Position numbers and translations under genes: made by a program. DNA of 64,000 bases from contig JAFFJZ010000010.1 of assembly GCA_018340375.1 (NCBI GenBank), forward strand, positions 10,044,001 through 10,108,000, in the 5' to 3' direction. This DNA comes from Gonatopus flavifemur (Eukaryota; Arthropoda; Insecta; Hymenoptera; Dryinidae). Under the pieces are notes generated by a model. That model saw only the letters and a program-made list of their open reading frames with translations. It had not been told where the DNA came from and did not search any database. Numbering within the stretch: the first letter of the stretch is position 1; the number at the start of each line of letters is the position of its first letter. Shown here one piece after another: positions 56,720-64,000 of the stretch.

Positions 56720-59700
56720 CGCCGGATTACTTGAATTGATTTTCTTATTGTTGTTCCTGTAGCGGAACTATGAACAAATTCTGTGAAGTAAGTGAGGATG
56801 TTAATCAATAGATTACGACGACTATGACGACCTAGAAAGAAAGTGAATGGGGAATTTCGATTCCTTAGAAATCGCGAATGTGAAATACACTTGTCGGATT
56901 TTCTAATTATGTACGTTGAAACACGTAGCAGATTCATAGCGTTTTCACTCTCACTGTATCTGCCTTTTACTACGAAATGTCGAGAAAAGATCCTTTGGAT
57001 AAGAACGGCTCGATGATAAGAATCTTCATTGTTCCGCAAACGACCTCGTTGACTTTTCGAGAAAGACGCGGGGATTCGCCACAATGCCTTGTCCGTTTAG
57101 CAGTTCCACGTCTCATTCACGTTTGTTTTCTCTTCCACCTCCTGCTACTCCTCATCTCTCATTGAGTTTTCACCGTTTTTCTTTTCCCACGCAACGGCTA
57201 AAACCGCATAATAATTCTCCCCGCAAATCATCAGTCGTAATCGTGCACTTGAAAGAACCAACGATCCTACCGAGGATCCTTAGTCACACGAATTACTGAA
57301 TTTGAAACATTACGTAACAACTTCCAAGATATTCTTCGTTCCCCTTTGTTCTTCTTTTACCGCGGATGTTGAAGAAACATTTGAAGAGGGAACCGTTACA
57401 ACGTTAAAACCCTATTTGCTTTGTAATGTTTGAATTTTCAAATCTCTAAAGTTTGACTCATTGTATTGTGGATGGTTGAGGATGTGGTTTGAATAGACTT
57501 AGACTGGACACTGGACTGAGTTTAACTTGGCTAGCTCATTTGGTTCAAAAATCTAAATCCCATTATTCGGCCCCAACAGAGATATTTCTAAAGTAGCGAT
57601 GATCGTTTAGTAATTGATCAATCTGTAAAAGATGGTGAAATTTTTGAAGTATCCTCGGATAAAAGTGTGGCAGAGAACATCACGATTTTGATATTTTATT
57701 CAATTTTTCCAGTGTGTATTTTTGAAAAATATTCCTATCTCTTTTGGATTTCAACAACTATTGCTAATTTGATTACGCATATTATTTTTTTGACATAAAA
57801 CTCTGAAATATTTATAAAACTGAATGAAGGGAATCGAGAAAATTCTCAGTACCTGTTTCTTACTTTTTTTTAATCGCCGATATGGAAGGAAGGTATAGAA
57901 GAAGAATTGCTATGCCAAAGGTTGCCGGCTGTTTCACTCGCCCCGTAATTATTTCACTTAGTTAGTACAACAGAACACCATCATCCCTGCTGTAAAATCA
58001 CTCACTGCGGCGAATTACGTTCTTCCGTCGAGACTAGATTCGCGTTGAATCTAAATAAAAGAAAAAAGCAATATCCAGTATTCACATCTGCCAGAATATT
58101 ATAATTTTTGAATCGATTTGGAATCTTGCGCGCGGTTAAACGAAATGCAGTACATTGTGCATGTTTTAAATAAAATTCCTGAATATATATTTCGATGAAT
58201 ATTAGTCCTTAGATTGCAAGGATATCTTGTCAAAAATGATGAACGTTCATTTTTTAACCTCGGAAAGGAATTTTACACACAACCCTGGAATAGAGACATT
58301 GAAATTTCATCCCTCACGTTATTGTAATTTCCCGAAGCGATATTTTCAATTAAAATTTTAGGATCTACAGATTTGTTCATCTATTCTAAATTTTAAGCAA
58401 ACATGTCTAACATAGAGTAAATTATATAATATTCACATATATTAAACCTTTTTTTTTCCTCATGAAATGAAAGACAACTGTGACCAACGGGTTTCAAAAG
58501 TGACAAATATATTTGATACGTGTCGGATACAATTTTCGGAACTCACCAGTGATTTGTTCCTTTTCACTCAGTATTTCTCTCTTCACCAGTTTTTCATAAT
58601 TTATTAATGTGGAAAAAACTGATAATGACCCACAAATTAATGCGTGTTTTATGTTTCATAATCGTACCGTTCTTCAACCAGAAGAGTCAGAATTTTGTAT
58701 TTTAAAATCCTCATAAAAACGACATTGACAATCTTATGAATAATTCATAACTCCGGTTGCCGATCGCGAGTAATACACCAGATGATACTTTTACATTTTA
58801 TCCACAAATTTCAATCTCTCGTGCATTAAAGCTTTATATAAATTATCAATCCACATTCTTCTCATTTAAAACATACATCCTCCTGCACTCGAATATTCGT
58901 CGCGCGTTTTTATCGGAGTATGAAAAATACAGCAAACACGGTGGTACTAAATTAATTCATACTATAAAATCATATATCAAAGATTCATTGAATTCGACCT
59001 GTGTGAGCTTCAAACGAGGATTCCAAATAATGATTTTGAGTGCTTGAAGGACAAAAAATAACAAATTATCGTAATTGGTACAAGTGTTCTGATAACTTGA
59101 GTAATTTGAATAATGATAAATGTTGTAGCTATTCTGGGTGTTGATTGTATAGCGCAATTATCGAATAGTTCGGGAAAATCATTCCCGTTGAGTGGTCATT
59201 GCTCCTCTTTTTTTTCCGTACTTCGAATTCGAATTCCATTCGTTTTCAAAGTAGTCGGATTTATCAATCTTCAACGATGAAAAATTCTTGTAAACTCATT
59301 GAGTAATTTTCCACAAAAAGTGGTTGGATTATACGTGGTGGCTGCAACGGCTCGTTGAAATCGTTGCGAAATCGTGAATCAAATATTGAATTTTCAGATA
59401 ACGAATATAAAAGTTTACGCAAAAGATGAGTAATGCATTTTAACTGAATTCATTGCAAACATCCTCTCATTTCATCTTTGAATATTCAATACGAGACTTT
59501 CACATCAACCCTTTGAGAGGTCTTATCCATGCTAATGAATAACAGTCCCCTGTTGGAAGGAAGTTATCAGCATTCAAGAGAGAACCTGTGGAAACTGTAC
59601 CGTAGTTTTATAACCAAATGAACAAAAACATGGTAATCCATTTGCCATATAAATCAACAACGGATAGAATCGCATAACTTTGAAAATTCAAACTTTTTTG

Positions 59701-62700
59701 TGTTTAGATGTATACTATTGTACGGTGTGTGTAGTACACATATGTAAATTCTGTAACGCACGCGTAACAGACTACTTAAGACATCCAATCTCCAAGCGTA
59801 AAAAATATGAGATAAATCTTTCCGTTTCTTTATTTCCTTGGGAATCGAGTAATCGAATCATGAAGCGTGACTGTAAATCCTCACTCTTCCCTTTGGCTCA
59901 GCCGTGAAATCATTCAGTCCAAACGTGGAGTAATTTTCTCATTTCTCTCCTTATTTATATATGAAGTAACAAAACAAGGTAATATTTACCCTCCTATCTT
60001 GATTATCATTCTATCAAAGTTCTTTCTGAGTTGAAAGAAACGCCAAGTTTCGCACAGTTGGACATTTTGCGTAATCTTTGTGTCAATATTGATAACATAA
60101 ATTTCAAACGAGCTGTTGGAGACTACTTTGTCGTGTGATATCATGTTTTTTGATTAATCGAAAGAATCGATGTTCTGAGGCACAATCAGGTGCCACCTGC
60201 TCTTCAAGGTATATACAGTAGTCTGCTAAATACAAAACTAAGAGTGATACCAATTAAAGATTATTGAAAAGTGTCGATGAAGTTACGACGAGTAAAATAC
60301 CATACTTGAGAAAAAGATATGGAAAATTAAATGAGAATTTGTTGCAAAGAGAAAAGGTTGAGAGTGTAAAATCGTCCTAAATTTATCACTCGTCATTTCG
60401 AATTGGAATCGATAAAAACTCATTCCAACTTTACGATTTTATTATTTCCTTTTGAAATTTTATTTTCCGTTACGCAAAGTTCGTCAGAGATACATTTTGA
60501 ATGAAAAATATCCAATTCGCATTGATTTTTCCCTCCCCTGTGTTTCGCAAAAACATGAAATTCGATAATAAAATAGAACGTTCTTCTCGGTTATCGATTA
60601 TGTAAATCGATTCTACCGTGAACTTCATTTCCGTTGAAGTTGATTTACCCTTGATCTTTCCTCAAGTTAGAAGAAACCCGTTCGATCATTACCTAATGCT
60701 GATATATCATTACAGAACCCACGTAAATTCATTACTTTCCTCCTCTCCTTTTCTTCCACAACGATATTCTCTCATTACGACATCCAAGGCTATAATTTCC
60801 GTCATGAAGGAAGATATTGACCGTTGTATTTCCAGACTAGATTTCCATTGGTTTTTCTACAAAACTGACACTGACTTGAAACTTCAGGACAATAACAAAT
60901 TACTGATCAACAAAACACTCTGATTGTATTTGAAGAGCTTCGACGAGTCTTTGTACGACTTTCAAATTCTCAGAAGCTTTCGTTACAAGATTTTGAAAAA
61001 ATTATTGTGATTTCACTAGTTTATATTTTAAAGACTCAGATTCGTCGATTTTGTCTCAATCACCAACCCTGAAACTTCCAGAATTGATCAAATTATTCGA
61101 AACTGACACAACAGAAATCAGGTAATGTTCATTCAATCGATACAAAAACCACTGAAAACATACGTTTGAGGGAAAATCTCAATTGAAAACCAAGTTTCGC
61201 AAGTATTTTGTATGATTTTGTTTTATTATTATCATCTTCAAACGACGCATATCGGATTACTTGATTATAAGGTAAAATCAGTATTTCCATCTTATAACGT
61301 CGATTCTAAAGAATTGATAAGAAAATTTAATCTCCAATAATTGATGGAGGTATGTACAAAAATAGGGTAAACGTAAAAAGACATGAATTGATAAGAGGGT
61401 GGTAGCGGGCGGTACGTTCGAAGCGAGAAAATAGGCTAAAGAAGGGAATTTGGCTACCCCGGAGACAGAGGAGAGAGACAAGTAATTTCATCAAGAAACG
61501 CATGCGCGGTGTAATAACAATGAGGGTTGAATTCCACGAAGCGATTCAGTATCCACCCGACCATCAGCTGATCGATATACCAGAAACTTTGGTACGAACC
61601 GATTTGAGAAAGATCACCCTACATTTGTGTTGAAAAATGATTGATTTATTCTCATTTTTTCTTTCATAATTGATGTACATGAAGCAAAAAAAAGAAGTAC
61701 AAATAACGCAGTGTCGAGGTTGTTTGTGATATCAGAGAGATTCGATCACTCGTTTTTTGAGATTCGCCATCGTAGCTTAATTATTATTTTCACCGTATGA
61801 AAGTAGATAGAATACTCTACGTGTGACACGCAAAAGGACACAAACGAATGTCACGCGAAATTATTCAAAGTGAAATTAATTTTATGCACATATTCGTTTT
61901 ATCTTTTCTTTCTTTCTTGCTCTAATTTTAGTTGCTCCGTTGTTGTTCTTTTTCTTCAACTGTGTATGTAACTTTGCATCGATTTTGTGGGATAAATTTG
62001 AAGTAAACTTCGTGCGAAGAAGTAGTTGGAAATAAAGGTACGTGGTTTGTTGAATATACAACACTTGTAATAAATATTCTGGTGAGATGGAAATCTAGCC
62101 GCAATTTATCGAATCCTCATTTATTCTTATCGTGCAGACTCTTTTCTCGTAGATTCACTCGATCGTCGTCATTTTGTTCGCTCTTCCAACCTCGCTACGT
62201 TACTGCTACGTCTTTCGTAATTGAAATGACAAAACAACATGTTTTTGCTTTGTGCATGGTGTTTTTTTTTTTTTGAATTCTTTACGTATTTCTCTGGTAA
62301 ATTGCGATGGCAAAGTCGGTGTGGTACGTGCATGGCTTTGCAACCGTGAAATCCTCTCGTACCACGCCGCGTGTGGCGATTGCGGCAAAGTCGTTCATTG
62401 ACTTTTCCCTTCCTCTCGTCTTCCACCACCTTTCATCATTTTTTTTTTCTCTTTTCCAGTATTAAATTCAAAAGTCATATACGCGGCATAGTAGTACTAC
62501 ACCTTTGTTAAACTCGTCGAAATGATTCGACATTTGAAATTCCTCCAATGAATTACGTCATATTATAACCCAAATTTGTATTCTCATCCGTGAATTGAAC
62601 TATTGATTTATTCATATCGATAATATTATTCGCTATTACATGAAGAAATTTTTGTTTAAAGTTGAAGTTCTGTGCAGTAGAGTGAATTTTTTCGTTTTGA

Positions 62701-63345
62701 TACATTAGAATCGTTGTTTTAAAAGAATTTTTCATTAACGATATTCGTTTATCAGTACAAATACAAAATTTTGGAATGTATAAAAATTACAATCTCAAGA
62801 TAAAGAGTCTCCTTGTTACAAAGCTACAGCTTGTGAAATTAGGAAGATTCTAGGTTGTTGCGCAAGTCGGTATGAGCAATGTAGGGTAAAATTTGACTCG
62901 ATTCTCCATCAGTTAGAATCGATTTCATGCAAAAAATGAAAAATCACCTCACCTTTGATACAATCGGTCGTCAATTTAAAAGCTGTGAGACACGAAAAAG
63001 AGAAACGTTTGGCAGATTTTGAGCTTTTTCAAAGAATTTTCTATGTAATCGAATTCATATCATTGTTATCGCACTTTTCATATTGAAAAACAAAATTTAA
63101 AGTATAAGGTTTGTAAAAAAAAATGTACGTCATGAATCCAAAGGTGGCTTGGGAGTGGAAGAAATTGCGCGCTCAGTGAAATTGAGCTAATCGTGACAAG
63201 GATTATAATCAGAATACTTATGTTCAAATTGCCCAGTGTATTGTTTGAATTCAAAATTTCTTATGTCAAGTAAGCGAAAGTGGATGACTTATTCAAATGA
63301 TTTTTCAATTTAAACAAACCTTGTGAGGAATGAATGACCGTAGAC
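56720..63345. other. Long AT-rich unannotated stretch
   Basis: No supported gene or element in about 6.6 kb. GC-richer islands at about 57880-58040 and 62290-62420 stand out (the latter with GGCAAAGTCG twice and a CGTACCAC/GTGGTACG pair) and could be regulatory or conserved non-coding DNA. Frames at 58757-59047 and 60618-60923 have no motif. Confidence 0.4.
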
Positions 63346-63347
63346 TA

Positions 63348-63576
63348 CACTGAGAGAAATAATTACTAATACCAAGAAAATATATTCTTGGATGCAGCTA
63401 ATATGGTGTGGAGCCAAAAGAAATTTTCTTGAATCAAGAAAATATTGTTCTCAATTCAAGAAATCTATGCTTGTTTTCAGAAAACTTCTCTTGAATCAAG
63501 AGGAAATAGTTTTGGAGAAATGAATTTCTTGGAACAAGAAATATATTGTTGATGATAGCAATTATTTCTCCCTGTG
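63348..63576. mobile_element. 229-bp CACTGAGAG fold-back element
   Basis: The left end CACTGAGAGAAATAATT and the right end AATTATTTCTCCCTGTG are inverted. TA flanks both. The body repeats TTTTCTTG/CAAGAAAAT in both orientations. It is non-coding. Confidence 0.8.
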
Positions 63577-63580
63577 TATA

Positions 63581-63684
63581 GCTACTTTGGCCCTTACAGG
63601 GTTACTTTGGCCCTACGCCAGGAACAGAGACGTTGAATTTTGTAAGAGACTGGCATAAAGTAACTCGGTAAAGGCCAAAGTAGC
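63581..63684. repeat. 104-bp inverted repeat with GCTACTTTGGCC ends
   Basis: GCTACTTTGGCCCTTAC at the left and GTAAAGGCCAAAGTAGC at the right are inverted, with inner copies of TTACTTTGGCC / GGCATAAAGTAA. It lies 4 bp after the preceding fold-back element. It is a likely small MITE; the target duplication is unclear. Confidence 0.6.
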
Positions 63685-63689
63685 CGCGA

Positions 63690-64000
63690 TACTAGTTCAT
63701 AGTGGTTACTTTTATACGTTTTACAATAAAAGGAGGAAATTTTGAATTCCTTTTCATACACTGAGAGTGGTACTTTGTAACCGAAGAACATATTTACAAA
63801 ATGAAATTCACTAGGACATAACAACAGATTCCTGATCGAATTTTATTGGGTATATAATTACATACATGGTATATTGAACTTGGAATTTTTCTTCGTGCAG
63901 CACAACAACAGAACACTTGGAGGATTATATTATTATGAATTTCACAAGTTCATTATCCTTATTACAAGCAAGTAGGAAGTGAAGTGTATGAGAAAAAGCG
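63690..64000. other. No recognised feature at window end
   Basis: AT-rich sequence. I see no gene or repeat. Confidence 0.45.

Noticed and set aside
56590..57084. 164-codon minus-strand open frame, the longest in the window
   Set aside because: Arg/Ser-rich with no motif, and antisense to a plus-strand segment with better splice signals. I consider it a chance frame, though it cannot be fully excluded.

Overview
The window looks like non-coding DNA from an AT-rich arthropod genome, most likely an insect. A hymenopteran is my best guess. The evidence is the base composition, the complete lack of long open frames, dense small inverted-repeat transposons, two mariner copies on the minus strand, and a few short open segments that sit between eukaryotic splice signals. 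No complete host gene can be supported. I see no operons, Shine-Dalgarno sites, CRISPR arrays, rRNA or convincing tRNAs.

Layout. 1-4405: half of a fold-back element, a near-perfect 251-bp hairpin element, and a three-level nest (a hAT-like element holding a TA-flanked element that holds a third palindrome). 5.5-6.6 kb: GC-richer degenerate repeats. 8931-8977: a candidate tiny exon or recursive splice site. 9.6-21.5 kb: the densest transposon block. It has several CACGGAG-type fold-back elements, a CACAG/CACTG element carrying an eroded coding exon, mariner copy 1, and a composite array at 19329-21481. 24.2 kb: a phase-consistent candidate exon on the minus strand. 26-45 kb: more fold-back elements, a piggyBac-like MITE and isolated hairpins. 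48.1-49.6 kb: mariner copy 2, interrupted by a 257-bp MITE whose empty site is preserved in copy 1. 50.5 and 56.6 kb: two candidate plus-strand exons. The last 7 kb is nearly featureless apart from two elements near 63.5 kb.

Main result. At least fourteen elements share only a short terminal motif (CAC, then T or G, then GA, then a purine-rich run) and a 2-bp target duplication. The duplication is usually TA, but AA, GA, TT and CA also occur. Otherwise they have unrelated, nearly fully palindromic bodies, from 47 bp to about 1.4 kb. Several bodies are built from many copies of one short palindromic motif. This looks like one mobilising activity acting on very diverse fold-back DNA.

The candidate plus-strand exons at 8.9, 34.0, 50.5 and 56.6 kb could belong to one gene with very long introns, with the transposons lying in its introns. 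That is inference; transcript data would settle it.
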